Shown here: one piece after another, positions 21,903 to 34,424 of the stretch
Numbering within the stretch: the stretch's first letter is position 1
Layout of the letters: every line of letters starts with the position of its first letter
NCBI RefSeq assembly: GCF_028372415.1
Contig: NC_092877.1
Location: 247,561,010-247,625,009 of the forward strand
Direction: 5' to 3'
DNA length: 64,000 nucleotides
Origin: Notamacropus eugenii
Lineage: Eukaryota; Chordata; Mammalia; Diprotodontia; Macropodidae
Notes under the pieces: generated by a model
Told to the model about the DNA's origin: nothing
Databases searched by the model: none
The model's input: only the letters and a program-made list of their open reading frames with translations
Translations under genes and position numbers: made by a program

Positions 21903-22440
21903 TATGAATGCAATGGATTACCAATGCACTATAAGAAATGATGAACAGGAAGACTTCAGAGAGGGGTGGAAAGACATACCATCTGTTGCTGAAAGAAAGG
22001 AGCAGAACCAGGAGAAATTTGTACGCAGCAATAACAACACAGTGAGAAGACAACTTCTGGTAGTTTTAGAACTTCATTGAAATGGAATGATTGAAAAAAT
22101 CCTCAATGATCTGTTCAGGCAAAAAACTTTCCACATCTACAGAGAGAATTATGGAATTAAATCACAGATTGTGGCAGATTATTTTCTTTTGTGTTATGCT
22201 TTGGTTTTGTTATATGATTTCTCTCATTAGTTTTAATTCTTCTATACAACTTGATTATGGTGAAATGTATTTAATAGGAATGTATGTGTAGAACCCATAT
22301 AAAATTGTATGCTATGTTGGGTAGATCAGGATGATTTGGGGGGGATGGAGGGGTAGGGAGAGAAAGAAAAATCTAGGTTGTATGGTAGTGAATGTGAAAT
22401 TCTGAAAATACACAATAAAGAAAAATTAAAATAAAAATAA
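21903..22440 (+). mobile_element. Nested L1, ORF2 end, 3' UTR and A-tail
   Basis: ORF2 C-terminus (CTIRNDEQEDFREGWKD) with a stop at about 22078-22080. The 3' UTR follows, with a GGGGGGGATGG tract and an A-rich tail ending at 22440, then the right TSD at 22441. Confidence 0.88.
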
Positions 22441-24629
22441 AGAAATGAGGTTTTATCGGAGACACTACTTGTAAATGTTCTTTCCTCATCTTGCTTTCCT
22501 CCTAATTTGGTTACTTTGGTTTTGTTTATGCACAAACTTTGAATAACACTGGTGACAATACCCATCCTTGTTTCAAGCCTTATTTATTGGAAGTGAATCT
22601 TGCTTGTCAACACTACATATAGTGCTTGCTAATGGTTTTAGGTACATGTTACTTAGTTTAAGTAAGGATCCATTTATTCCTATATCCTCTGATGTCTTCA
22701 GTAGTAATGGGTATTGTATTTTGCTAAACGCTTTTTCTGTATCTGTTGATAAAATCATATGGTTTCTGTAAGGTTTGTGGTTGATATGATCAGTTATGCT
22801 GATAGTTTTTCTAAGATTGTACCAGTTCTGCATTCCTAGTATAAATCCTACCTGATCGAGGTTTGTTATTCTTGTGATAAGCTGTTGAAATTTTTTTATT
22901 AATATTTCATTGAAATTGCTTGTATCTATATTAATTAGGGAAATTGATTTATAATTTTCTTTCTCTATTTTGGCTCTTCTTGTTTTAAGTAACAGTACCA
23001 TATTTGTACCACAAAAATTATTTGGTAGGATTCCTTCACCAATTTTCCGAAAAGCCTATATAGTATTAGAATTAATTGTTCTTTAAATATTTGATAGGAT
23101 TTACTTATAAATTCATAGTTTCTTGGGAATTTTTGCCAGAGAGATCATTGGTGGTTGGTTCAATTTATTTTTGTGAGATAGGGTTATTTAAGTATTTTAC
23201 TTTTTCTTCTGTAAGTCAGAGAATTTTCTATATTTTTTAAAAATTTTCATCTATTTCATTAGGATTGTCACATTTATGGGCATATGATTAGGCAATATAA
23301 TTCCTAATTACTGTTTTAATTTCCTCTTCTTTGGAAGTGAATGTACCCATTTCTTTTTTGATCTTGGTAATTGGACTTTTTTTCTTTTTTTAATCAAATG
23401 GCCAATGATTTATCAAATTTATTGTTTTGTTTTTATGAATCCAGCCCTTAGCTTTATTTATTAGTTAAATAGCTTTATTAGTGTCAATTTTATTAATATT
23501 TCCTTTGGTTTTTAGTATTTGTAATTTAGTATTCACTTTGGGATTTTCAATTTGTTCTTTTTCTAGCTTTTTCAGTTGCCTACCCAAGTCATTGACCTTG
23601 TCTTTCTCAATTTTATTCATGTAAGCATGGAGTGATATAAAACTTCTTCTAAGAACCACTTTGGCTACATCCCATAAGTTTTGGAGTGTTGTCATGTAAT
23701 AGACCCATGTGATTTGCTTAAATCACAAGAAAGCCTAATTCAGATATGTTGAGAGGAGCTTGCTGAAAGGGTAAAAAGAGAAGGGTGGAGCAGGACTGGG
23801 AGGAAGTTGGTGAGAGCAGTTAAGTTGGAGAAAACACTCAGCACTGCTAGTTTCTTAAATGTTTCTTAGTGAGAAGACTCCAGGAACAGGGTGGACTGGA
23901 AGGATATTTGGAAATGGTTTTGTCCCTCTCTTTCTTAATGTATATTGACTTCTTGATTACTATAATGGATATCTTTCTTGTTTTGGAATTTGACTTCCTG
24001 GTGTCTGAATAAATATTTTTCTTTGGTCTTCCATATGAAAAGTCTGTTATACTTTGCCATTCAGAAATATGCCAGTACATACAAAGTCTCAGTAGGGGTG
24101 TGAATATTGCCTTTGCAGTACGTGTCTCATTATTGTCATTCTCTTGAATGATGTTCTTAATCATCATTATGATTTGTATTTTTTTTTAACCAACTCATTC
24201 TTGAGGATTACATTATTTAGCTTCCAATTAATTTTTAAGCTATTTTTCATAGTCTGTTATTACATATAATATGTATTGCATCATAAACTGAAAAGTATGC
24301 ATTTAAAACTTCTGCTTTCTGCACTAGAATGTCATATTTTTATGCCCCATTAATTTGTGTGTATGTACCATGTTCCACTGAGAAAAGGATAAATTTTTTT
24401 ATATCCCCATTCAATTTTCTCCACAGGTCTATGATACCTATCTTTTCTAATATTCTATTCACCTCCATAATTTATTTATTTATTTTTTACTTTGAGGCTA
24501 TATCTTCAACTTCAAAGATGGAGAAGTTGAGGTCCCCCACCAGTATAGTTTTGCTATCTATTTCTTCCTATAATTCCCTTATGTTCTCCTCTAAGAATAT
24601 GGATGCTACACCACTTGGTGTGAACGTAT

Positions 24630-24633
24630 ATAA

Positions 24634-24714
<81 letters not shown>

Positions 24715-24816
24715 TAGATATAGATATAGATATATAGATATAGATATAGATATATAGATATATAGATATATAGATATATAGGTATAGATAGATAGATATA
24801 GAGAGAGGTATAGATG

Positions 24817-24870
<54 letters not shown>

Positions 24871-24999
24871 CTGATAGACAGATAGATCCACACCACTTGG
24901 TGTGTATGTATATAGATATAGATAGATATAGATACAGATATCTATCTTTCTATCTATCTATTTATCTATCATCTATCTATCTATCTATCTATATGTGTG

Positions 25000-25058
<59 letters not shown>
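24630..25058. repeat. Compound (TA)n/(GATA)n/(GT)n microsatellite in L1 ORF2
   Basis: TATA tract, GATA and GATATA arrays to about 24882, a copy of CACCACTTGGTGTG, a second TAGATA/CTAT block, then (GT)n at about 25011-25058. The L1-derived CACCACTTGGTGTG occurs at both 24610-24623 and 24890-24903, so the array grew together with a duplicated piece of ORF2. Confidence 0.9.
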
Positions 25059-25061
<3 letters not shown>

Positions 25062-28000
25062 GTAATGATACCACTTCATTGTCTATGGTGCCTTTTAGCA
25101 GGATATAGTTTCCTTCCTTATCTTTTTTGCTTAGATATATTTTTTGCTTTTGCTTTGTCTGAGATGAAGATTGCTACCCCTATTAATTTTTTTTTACTTC
25201 AAGTCAAGCATAATATATTGTACTTGGCTTTTTGTCATTCCACTGTGCGTATGCCCCTGTCTCAAATGTGTTTCTTTTAAACAATATATTTTAGGATTGT
25301 GACTTTAAACCCATTCTGTTCTCTGCATATGTTTTATGGGAGAGTTCGTTACATTCACACTCATAGTTATGACTACTATTTGGGTCTTTCTTGTCATCCT
25401 ATTTCCTTCCATTTTTTCCCTTTTATTTGTCCTTTTCCCCTTCCCTTCCTTAAAACAGTTTTGCTTTTGACCACTGCTTCTTTCAATTTTCCCTCCCTTT
25501 TATGACTCTTCCCTTTTCTTTTCCTTTTACCTTACTACTTCTTCCCTCCTTTCTAATCACTCTCTCTTTTCCCCCTTTCTCCTCCTACTGCCTGCTGTAG
25601 GGCAAGTTATATTTCTATACTTATCAGAGTATGTTATTCCTTCCTTGAACCAAATCTAATGAGAATAAAGCACAAACTATGCTTATCTTCCTCCTTCTTT
25701 CCCTCGACTATAATTGCTTTTGAGTCTCTTTATATGATGGAATTTACCTCTTTCTGCCTCCTCCTATCCTCCTCTCTCATTACAATCCCTTTTCACCACT
25801 TACCTAGCTTTTATATCACCACATCAGTTAATTTATAGCCATACTCTCTGTCTACGTATATCCATTGTAAATGTTGTGATAAATACACCATTTTCAAGAT
25901 GAACAAGGATTATCCTCCCATGTAGGAATGTAAACAGTTTGCCCTCATTGAATAACAAAGTATTTTTTTTCTTATATTCCCCCTTTTAACCTTTCTATTA
26001 CTGTCTTGAGTCTTCTATTTGCAGATTAAATTTTCCATTGAGCACTGTCCTTTTCATCAGGAATGTCTGGAAGTCGCTTATCTCATTGAATGTCCATCTC
26101 CTTACCTGAGAGATTATGCTAAACATTGCTGAGTAGTTGATCCTTGGTTGTAGTCCAAGTTCCTTTGCCTTACAGGATATCATATTCCAATCCCTTCGAT
26201 CTTTTAATATAGAAGTGATACCATCAGTAGTTTCTCAGTATTTGAGTTGTTTCTTTATGATTGCTTGCAGTATTTTCTCCTTGACCTGAAAATTTTGGAA
26301 TTTGCTTACAATATTCCTTGGAGTTTTCAATTTGGGAACTTTTTCAGGAGTTGAACTGTGGATTCTTTCAATGACTCTTTTTACTTCTTTTTCCAGGAAC
26401 TTGGGGTAATTTTCTTATATGATTTCTTGGAAGATATTGTCCAGGCTCTTTTTTTCATCATGACTTTCTTGGTATACCAATAATTCTAAGATTATCTCTC
26501 CTGGATCTATTTTCCTAGTCAGCTTTTTTCCCAGTAAGATATTTCACATTTTCTTCTATTTTTTCATTTTTTTAATCTTGTTTGGCTGATTCTTGAGGCC
26601 TTATACAATCATTAGCATGTACTTTCCCAGTTCTAATTTTTAACAAATTGTTTCCTTCATTTTGCTCGTGTACCTCCTTTTCTATTTAGCCAATTTGCTG
26701 TTCAAGGAGTTGTTTTTTTATTCTTAGGTTTTCTACTTCTGTATCCATTTGGCCAACTTTACTTTTTAAAAAAAAAATTTTCCCCTTCAGTGATTAATTT
26801 TTGCATTTTGTTGACTGCATTTTTAAAATAGTCAATTTTTCTTCTGCCTCGCCCAAATGACTTTGAAAATGCTCCAATAATTCTTCCAAGAATACTTTTT
26901 TGCCTTGAGACAAGTTCATATTTCCTTTAGAGGTTTCAGATGTGAGTATAGTGCTAACGCTCTCTCCCTTTGAAGTCATATTTTGATCTTCCATGTCCTC
27001 ATAGTAAGACTTATTGGTCTTTATCTTTCTAATTTGTTTTTTACCCATGCTGATTGTCCTTTTTCCAGCTTTTAAAGTCAATCTCTGCTTCTGATTCCCA
27101 GGGGCCTCAGTCCCAAGCTTCTTCTTCTAGGAGTTAGGGGCCTGGTTACTGGCTTTTTGTGCTATGACCTCTGATTCTGTCTGCTAGAAGCTATATAATG
27201 CTGCTGCTCACCTGGTGCTGAGCTGGAGCTGGCTGGTGTGTCCAAGGTCAAAGCCAGGTGTAGTCTTTCTGAGTTTCCCTGTGGTTACACTAAAGCTCAG
27301 AACATGAGGTTTGGGGAAGGGGTGGTATGGCTGCTGGAAGTCTTCTCCTACACTAGGGTTTTGCTAGATCACAGGTATACTCAGCCAGTGGTGGACACCT
27401 GTCTACACTGGTGTGTGCCAATTTCCCTGGTTGTATAAAGGCACGTCTGGTAACCTGGTATAGGTTGTTGATAGTTCCATCCCCCTTAGGCTCAAGATTT
27501 CCTGCTGGTCTGCTGAGGTGGGCCTGGGTACATGCCTCTCAGCCTGATCTGATCCTCTTCATCCACAGCAAGGGATACCTTTCCTGGTGATCTCCTTATC
27601 TTCTTGATCTAAAAGACTGCAGGAACATTTCTGCTGGCTCTACTATTTCAGGATTTTTCCTGAGGCAATCTTCTCTGGGCTTTTCAAGGTCAATAAAGGG
27701 GAGATGAGAGCACTTAAGGATGCTTCTCCATCTTAACTCTTGGAAATTCAAGTAGGTGACTTTCAAAGATTAATCTTTTAGTTGATAGCTCCAGGAGTAG
27801 CTGCTGCCACTTCCATAGGCCCTGAACTTCTGTATCACTGAGCTCTGACAGAACCCATCCTGTGTTGAGAGGTTTGAGAACCACCACTGCCAGGGAAGCT
27901 CACTGTAGCTCCATTATGGTGGGCTGTAGACTCTCATTCTCTGTGTACTCCCAGACAAGTGCAACAGACCCTTCACATTGACCTTCCATACTCTTCTGTG

Positions 28001-28122
28001 ATAGAAATCTGCCACATTCTGTCTCCTAATGGGTTCTGCCACTCTCAAATTTGTTTAGATTCACTTTTCAAAGTATCTGTAGGAATTTGTGAGAGTGCTC
28101 CTTTGAGTCCCTGCTTTCACTC

Positions 28123-28132
28123 TGCCATCTTG
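28123..28132 (-). promoter_or_regulatory. YY1-type motif at L1 5' end
   Basis: TGCCATCTTG (minus strand CAAGATGGCA), about 10 bases inside the inferred element start, as in the HAL1-type copies. Confidence 0.45.
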
Positions 28133-28142
28133 GCTCCACCCC

Positions 28143-28515
28143 TGCCTCCAGTCTCCTTGCATTTTATTCTCCAACTTTTAAAAATATTCATGTTGCAAGC
28201 GTTTTATCTGATTATCTCCCGTATGTGGAATGCAGTCCCTTCTTTGCTCTATCTACCGACCTCCCTGTCTTCCTTTAAGTCGCAATTAAAATCTCACCTT
28301 CTACAGCAAGCCTTCTCAAATCCATCTTAAATCCACTTACCTCCTATTTATCCTCTATACAGCTTTCTCTGTCTATCTCTGTTTGCCTATTGTCTTCCCC
28401 ATCAGATTGTGAGATTCTTGAGGACATGGACCATATTTTGTCTTTTTGTATCCCCAGCACCAAACAAAGTGATTGGTACATAATAGATACTTAATAAATA
28501 CTTATTGTTTGACTG
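28143..28515 (+). mobile_element. L2 LINE 3' end
   Basis: Colinear with the L2 3' end: TGGAATGCAGTCCCTTC, CTTCAAGTCGCAATTAAAATCTCACC-like, AGATTGTGAGATTCTTGAGGACATGGACC, TACTTAATAAATACTTATTG. Confidence 0.8.
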
Positions 28516-29388
28516 ATTACTAATAAAATTAGGTTGTTGTGGATGTATTCCGGTGATGGCCTACAGAGGTGAATCTACATATGGACACATAAAATAATTG
28601 TTTCTTGAATACATTATGTTTAGTCATCCTTTGAGTATAAGATTGATCACTGAATTATATTTTGTTTATTAGTATTTCAGTTTTTGTCTGTTTTACCTAC
28701 CTAATTAATCAGGCTTGATGTGCTGAAGTCAAGGAAGGGAAAAAATGTTTGGAAAAAAGTCTTTATGTTGCTTTTAGTGATTTACTATTTTATTTCCAAG
28801 AATATGAGAGATCTTTTCTGATTTTATGTAGCAAAATTCCTAAAGGATGAGTTACTTAACTAACACCTTAGAAGAAATGGCAATAAATATAAAGTCATAT
28901 CCTAAGAAAATTCCTTATTACTGGGTAGTTTAGTGCCCAAATAAGAAAAATAATTTTGAAATTTAAAGGTTGTTTTATCTTATTTAATTTAATGTGAGCA
29001 TTAAATGACTATAGTACGTGAGAAATAAAATGAACACCTTTTAAATAGAGTTACAAGGTAAGGATAATTTATTAATGAAGATTCTAATTCAATTATCAAT
29101 ATTGAAACAAGGTTAGCTGATGGAGCTGGTGTTTGCTTAGGACTATACAAAAGCTATTAAATTAGACTGATGAGTATTGCAAAAGATGACATTTTAAGTA
29201 TTCATATATATACATATATATTACTTCATTCAAATTTGTGATTTGCTTTTTTTTCTACTTCTACACTGATATTCTATACAAGCTAATATAGCTTCCAAAG
29301 CTTAATGAGAGAGTCAGTTTAATGTTCTAGACAGAGTGGTGGACTACAATTAAGGAAGCTTAGATTTTAAATCACACCAAACACATTT
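28516..29388. other. Unassigned AT-rich DNA
   Basis: Nothing recognised beyond low-complexity AT stretches. Confidence 0.5.
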
Positions 29389-29660
29389 GGGCAGCTAGGT
29401 GGCTCAACAGATAGATTTCTTCGTCTGAAGGCACGTACACTTGAATTCAAATCTGACCTAAGATCTGTTTTAGCTGTGTGATCCTAGGCAAGTTACTTTA
29501 TCTCTATTACATTCAGTTTTCTCACCTATACAATAAAGTAGCAACAATCTCTACCTTCTAGGGTTGTTGTGATGATCAAATGTGGTATAAATTGTACATC
29601 ACTCAGCATAGTGCTTGGTATAAAGTAGATGCTGTGTAAAGATTAGCTATTATAATTATC
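29389..29660 (+). mobile_element. Marsupial-type SINE, near full length
   Basis: Starts GGGCAGCTAGGTGGCTCAACAGATAG (tRNA-like head), continues with GAATTCAAATCTGACCT and TGTGTGATCCTAGGCAAGTTAC. It ends with a MIR-like 3' part (GGGTTGTTGTGATGATCAAATG ... TTAGCTATTATAATT). Confidence 0.8.
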
Positions 29661-29661
29661 T

Positions 29662-29830
29662 ACGAGGGGTTTGAACAATGCAAGTCACTGAACCTCTCTG
29701 GTCCTCAGTTTTCTTATCAATAAAATGGACATAATGATAGAGGTGGACACTTGAGATGGTTCAAATAACTGAATGAGATATACACAAGCATTTTAAAATA
29801 GTGAAATGTGAACAATTTTTAAGTTATGAA
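29662..29830 (+). repeat. SINE/MIR 3' fragment
   Basis: CAAGTCACTGAACCTCTCTGGTCCTCAGTTTTCTTATC follows the core of MIR-type SINEs. Confidence 0.55.
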
Positions 29831-32800
29831 GATACTGATTAGTTATATTTTTGTCTAGCTAACTGTATTTAGAAAAGCAAGTCCAAAGAAAGTTAGGAAC
29901 TAGATATTTTATCTGGTCCTCATGATCTCTCAAATCTCTTCAAAAAAGAAATTACACAGCAAAGGTAAAATAATTTTAGCTACCTCCATAATCTAGGATA
30001 TTTACAAGCCATGAATTGACACTCACTGACTCTGAGCCCACTCAGCACTTTTTCCCTACCTCCCATGCTAGTAGCACTGAGCTGCCCCAGCAGACCCAAG
30101 TACCTGACATAGGCTTACAACAAAACCCACCCACATGCTCTGGTTTCCTTACCTTCTTTCCACTGCCATAGACACCTCAACTCTAGAAAATGGTGCAATA
30201 CTTATTGGTGCAAAGCTCTGGAATGCCAATGCCAAGGCAGACAACCCCATTGTATCAGAATGATAGGTCTCTAAACAGCTATCACCAGACCAGAGTAGTA
30301 CAAAGTAGTATAAATGAAAGCACGCTGTGTAGGTATGTGGTGGTGTTGGGGAAATGTAGCATTCTAGTTAATATGAACTAAAGAGCACAACATCTAGCTG
30401 AGATCAGTTCTGAAAACAGAAAATTGGTTAGGGCAGAGACATAGCCTGGTCAATCATGTTCAGCATAAGACCAGCCTGAGATGCTCTGAAGTCTAGTCTC
30501 CAAAGAAACCACCATAAGGGAAAAGCGAGTCGGAAAGTAAATAGGGAAAAGTGGGGAAGAAATGGATATAGGGAGAAATCCTGAAATACTAAAGTTTTCA
30601 GGAAGGAGAAAATTCCAACTCTTTGAATGAAAACAGATAAAAAGCAACAGGAAAAACAATAACAAGTGAAGGAAATGTGGTCTCCAGGATTAGTAAATGA
30701 GTTCAGGAATCTATAAATAAAAACTGCAAAACAAAAGAATATGATCCAGTACTTGATGAAACAGCATATTTGAGGGTAATGTCATAAAATAATATGGTTG
30801 TTTAAAAAAGAAATGAGAATTAAGAAAGCAGAATTCATGACTAGAACAGCAAAATAATGGGTAGAATAGAAAAACCGGAATTTGTGGTGTACAATCTCAC
30901 CAAAGAAATAAAAGAGAGAGAAAAAAAAAGATTGGTAATTCAAATAAATTGAAATGAAAGGCAATCTAAAAGAAGAAAAGCAAAAAGCAGTAAGGTTAAA
31001 AGAAGCTATAGTAACCAGGCAAACAAAACATACTGATCTTGAAAATGGGATGTGTAGAGACAACTGAAGAGTCACAGGTCTTTGTACAGAACTTAACAAG
31101 GCAAAAAAAAACCTCAGCATTCAAATGTAGGAAACAATAGATGAAAACTGCCCAGAATGAAATAACATGCAAAAGAATCCATAGATTACCTCCAGGAAAA
31201 TACACTTCCACTCCCCATCCCACTCCCCGCCGACACACTTGCAAGTGCTAAGAATTGCACTGGTTCAATTTAAAATTTTAATTCAGAAACAAATTCTGTA
31301 AATGACCAGGCTAAAAACCTTCAAATACAAAGGAAGAAAATTCAAATAATTCAAGAATGTTCTCTACCCACAAGAAAATGTATCAAGGACAATGAAACTC
31401 AGATTAAAATGCATAGTGACAGACCATAACATATGAACTTAACCATACATTTAGACAGTCAGACATTTAATAATAAAAAGACACTTGAAACATTTTTTAG
31501 AAAGAAAACCTGAATTGAAGAGAATTTTTTTACTTTTTATATGCTTTAAACAACAGAAATTCAGGAATGAATAAATGCAGCAGCAAGGGATAGTAGCAGC
31601 AACTGACTGACGACAAAGAGCCCAGTAAGATCTTTCTAAATATAAATGAGAAATAGATGAAAGCAAAAGTGTGGTAGAAGTAATAATGAATAGGTAGTCA
31701 TGGGGCATTGTGGGGCATAGTTCATACCATTCCTGGAGGGGAGGTTTTCTTTTTTCTTTTTGTTTCTTTTTGTGGTGGGAAATTATTTCAACATGAGAGG
31801 TTGGATAAAAGGGGGAATAGAAAGGAAGTATGGAGATGAAGAAGACTATATGATGTGGTCAGGTCCAACAGAGACCAAGTAATGAGAAGAAGACTACTGT
31901 GGTCTCAGAGAAATATAACCCTGTAGAGAATGGGTGAGGAGAAGGGAAGTAGGATTGAATAGAAGAGAAAGTAGGGAGGCCTTGCTTTGTGATATGAGTG
32001 TGTTCCACTGATACATGCTCCTATAGATGAAAAGAGATAATGTGGCCTGTGAGGGAGGAAGTTAGAGTTCCTAAGTCCAACTGACACTGGGAAAGAACAG
32101 GAAAGCATGGATCCAGGTTAAAGATTTTGAGTCAAATGGGGAAAGAAAAGTAACCAGTAGACAGCATGGACAAATTATAGATCTCAAAATTAGGCATGAT
32201 TTGAGGCAGGATCCCTACCAGATGACAGTGTTCTCTCTGACATACATAACAGTTGTCAATTCTCTTACAGTAAGACAAAATCGAAAAGAGAAAAATGGGA
32301 AAAGCTTGAAAAGATTTTGGCAGAAACTTCCTAGAGGGTAGAGTCTAGAATGCCTAATGTAGAACCTTTGATTGCATGAGGAATACAAAGAAAAAAGAGA
32401 CAAGATAATTATAGCGGTAATAAATCATAGAATGAGGCTCTAGATTAGATTGAAAGAGTGGATGGAACATCAAGGGAGTGATGAAAATTATTTCTTAAAG
32501 GGGCAGAAATAAAATGTTTTAGAAATATAAACAAGTAATGAATAATACTAGTTGAAGTGAAAAGGAGCAAGTGGAAAATTATTTGACTAATTGAGAGGAA
32601 ATAAGGGGGAGAAAAAATAAATAACCTGATGAAATTGGGGGAAGGGGAAGGAGCTAATAACTGATAACAAATGGAAAGGGATAACAAATGAAATGAAATG
32701 ATCAGGGGTGAGGAGAAGTCATATGGGGCAAGGCCACCTTAGAAAAACTAAAGAGAAGTAACAGAAGATTAATTATACAGTGTACAAAAAACATGAAAAA

Positions 32801-33040
32801 ATTTTAACTTGAAAAAATATATATATTAGTGGCAGAAGAAAAAGCAACCCTAACTTTTAACTTTAAATACGAATGAATTAAACTATCCAATAAAATGGAA
32901 AACAGCAAAGATTAGAAAGGAAAGAAATTCTATGATTTTTTTTTTCTGACAGGAAACATAATAAAACATTTTCACACACACACATACACAAAAGGCTGAG
33001 GATATGCAAAAAAATACTATATATAAAGTGTATCAGGAAA
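29831..33040. other. Unassigned, A/G-rich on plus strand
   Basis: About 3.2 kb without a recognised gene. The plus strand of 30500-32800 is purine-rich and lysine/glutamate-rich when translated but full of stops. It could be a very old LINE ORF1 and 3' UTR, but I cannot align it with confidence. A short SINE or L1 origin is not proved. Confidence 0.35.
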
Positions 33041-33340
33041 GCTGGCAATGTAATCATGCTATCTGAAAAACAAAACATTCAAAAATAAAAACTGATTAAA
33101 AAAGAAGTTATATTATGCAGAAAGGAGCCATAGACAACCAACAAAGATCGGTGATAAACATACACTACAATTGCCTTAACATCCAAATTCATAATTAAAA
33201 AAACCAAAGACAATAATACAACAATGACAGAATGAGTCATTGTTCAATAAATAATTGATCACAATATATAAACAGGCAGTTTTCAGATGGAGAAATAAAA
33301 ACTATAATTTTATAAGAAAAATATTCATCCCTTTAGCTCA
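33041..33340 (+). repeat. Possible ancient L1 ORF2 fragment
   Basis: Translation gives a VIMLSEKQNIQ-like stretch and later a YKQAVFR/EEIK-like stretch, resembling endonuclease and C-terminal L1 ORF2 pieces brought together by deletion. Confidence 0.35.
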
Positions 33341-33402
33341 TGTGACATGATGAAGCAATTGGATTGTTTACTGGTTCCCATTATCATTTCCAGGATCTCC
33401 TT

Positions 33403-33417
33403 CCATTGCACTTTCTT
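33403..33417 (+). repeat. HAL1-type copy 2 left TSD
   Basis: CCATTGCACTTTCTT, repeated exactly at 36188-36202. Confidence 0.93.
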
Positions 33418-34242
33418 TTTTTTTTTTAATTTTTAATTAATTAAATTTATTTATTTAAGTTTTAACATTCATTTTCAAAAATTTTGGGTTACAAATTTTC
33501 TCACCTTTTATCACCTCTCCCCCCAAACATCAAGCATTCTAATTGCCCCTATGACCAATCTGCTCTCTCTTCTATCATCCCTCTCTGCCCTTGTCTCCAT
33601 CTTCTCTTTTGTCCTGTAGGGCTAGATAGCATTCTATACCCCTTTACCTGTATTTCTTATTTCCTAGTGGCAAGAACATTACTCGACAGGTGATCCTAAC
33701 ACTTTGAGTTTCAACTTTTTTACCTCCCTCCCTCTCCACCCCTTCCCTTTTGAAGGCAAGCAATTTGATATAGGCCAAATATGTGTAGTTTTGCAAATGA
33801 CTTCCATAATAGTTGTGTTGTATAAGACTAACTATATTTCCCTCCATCCTATCCTGTCCCCCATTACTTCTATTCTCTTTTGATCCTATCCCTCCCCATG
33901 AGTGTCGACCTCAAATTGCACCCTCCTCCCCATGCCCTCCCTTCTATCATCCCCCCACCCTGCTTATCCCCTTATCCCCCACTTTCCTGTATTGTAAGAT
34001 AGGTTTTCATACCAAAATGAGTGTGCATTTTATTCTTTCCTTTAGTGGAATGTGATGAGAGCAGACTTCAAGTTTTTCTCTCACCTGCCCTCTTTATCCC
34101 TCCACTAATGAGTCTTTTGCTTGCCTCTTTTATGAGAGATAATTTGCCCCATTCAATTTCTCCCTTTCTCCTCCCAATATATTTCTCTCTCACTTCTTGA
34201 TTTCATTTTTTTTTAAGATATGATCCCATCCTCTTCAATTCA

Positions 34243-34297
34243 CTCTGTGCACTCTGTCTCTATGTGTGTGTGCGCATGTGTGTGTGTGTAATCCCAC
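34243..34297 (-). repeat. CA-rich tract in copy 2 3' UTR
   Basis: Minus-strand ACACACACACATGCGCACACACACATAG, at the same place as in copies 1, 3 and 4. Confidence 0.7.
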
Positions 34298-34424
34298 CCA
34301 GTACCCAGATCCTGAAATGTTTCAAGAGTTACAAATATTGTCTTTCCATGTAGGAATGTAAACAGTTCAACTTTAGTAAGTCCCTTATGACTTCTATTTG
34401 CTGTTCACCTTTTCATGCTTCTCT

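Larger units (their letters stand above)
22441..28142 (-). mobile_element. Old L1 (minus), 5' UTR, ORF1 and ORF2: outer layer of nest
   Basis: On the minus strand the 5' end is at about 28142 (GGAGCCAAGATGGCAGAG). A 5' UTR of about 1 kb follows, then ORF1 remnants (27081 down to 25998: coiled coil, then LGLQPRINYSA and a TFNEISDFQTFLMKR end). ORF2 follows, with endonuclease pieces at about 24300-25350 and RT at 22573-23001 ([30 protein letters not shown]). Near 22540 the reading jumps from RT to the C-terminal region, an internal deletion. A large microsatellite interrupts ORF2 at 24630-25058. Confidence 0.85.

Noticed and set aside
24568..24896. Open frames of about 100 codons reading YLSIYLSIY
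   Set aside because: Translation of the GATA/TATA array.
30450..32690. Several minus-strand frames rich in F, L and S
   Set aside because: Complement of purine-rich DNA; no membrane-protein family or conserved motif could be recognised.
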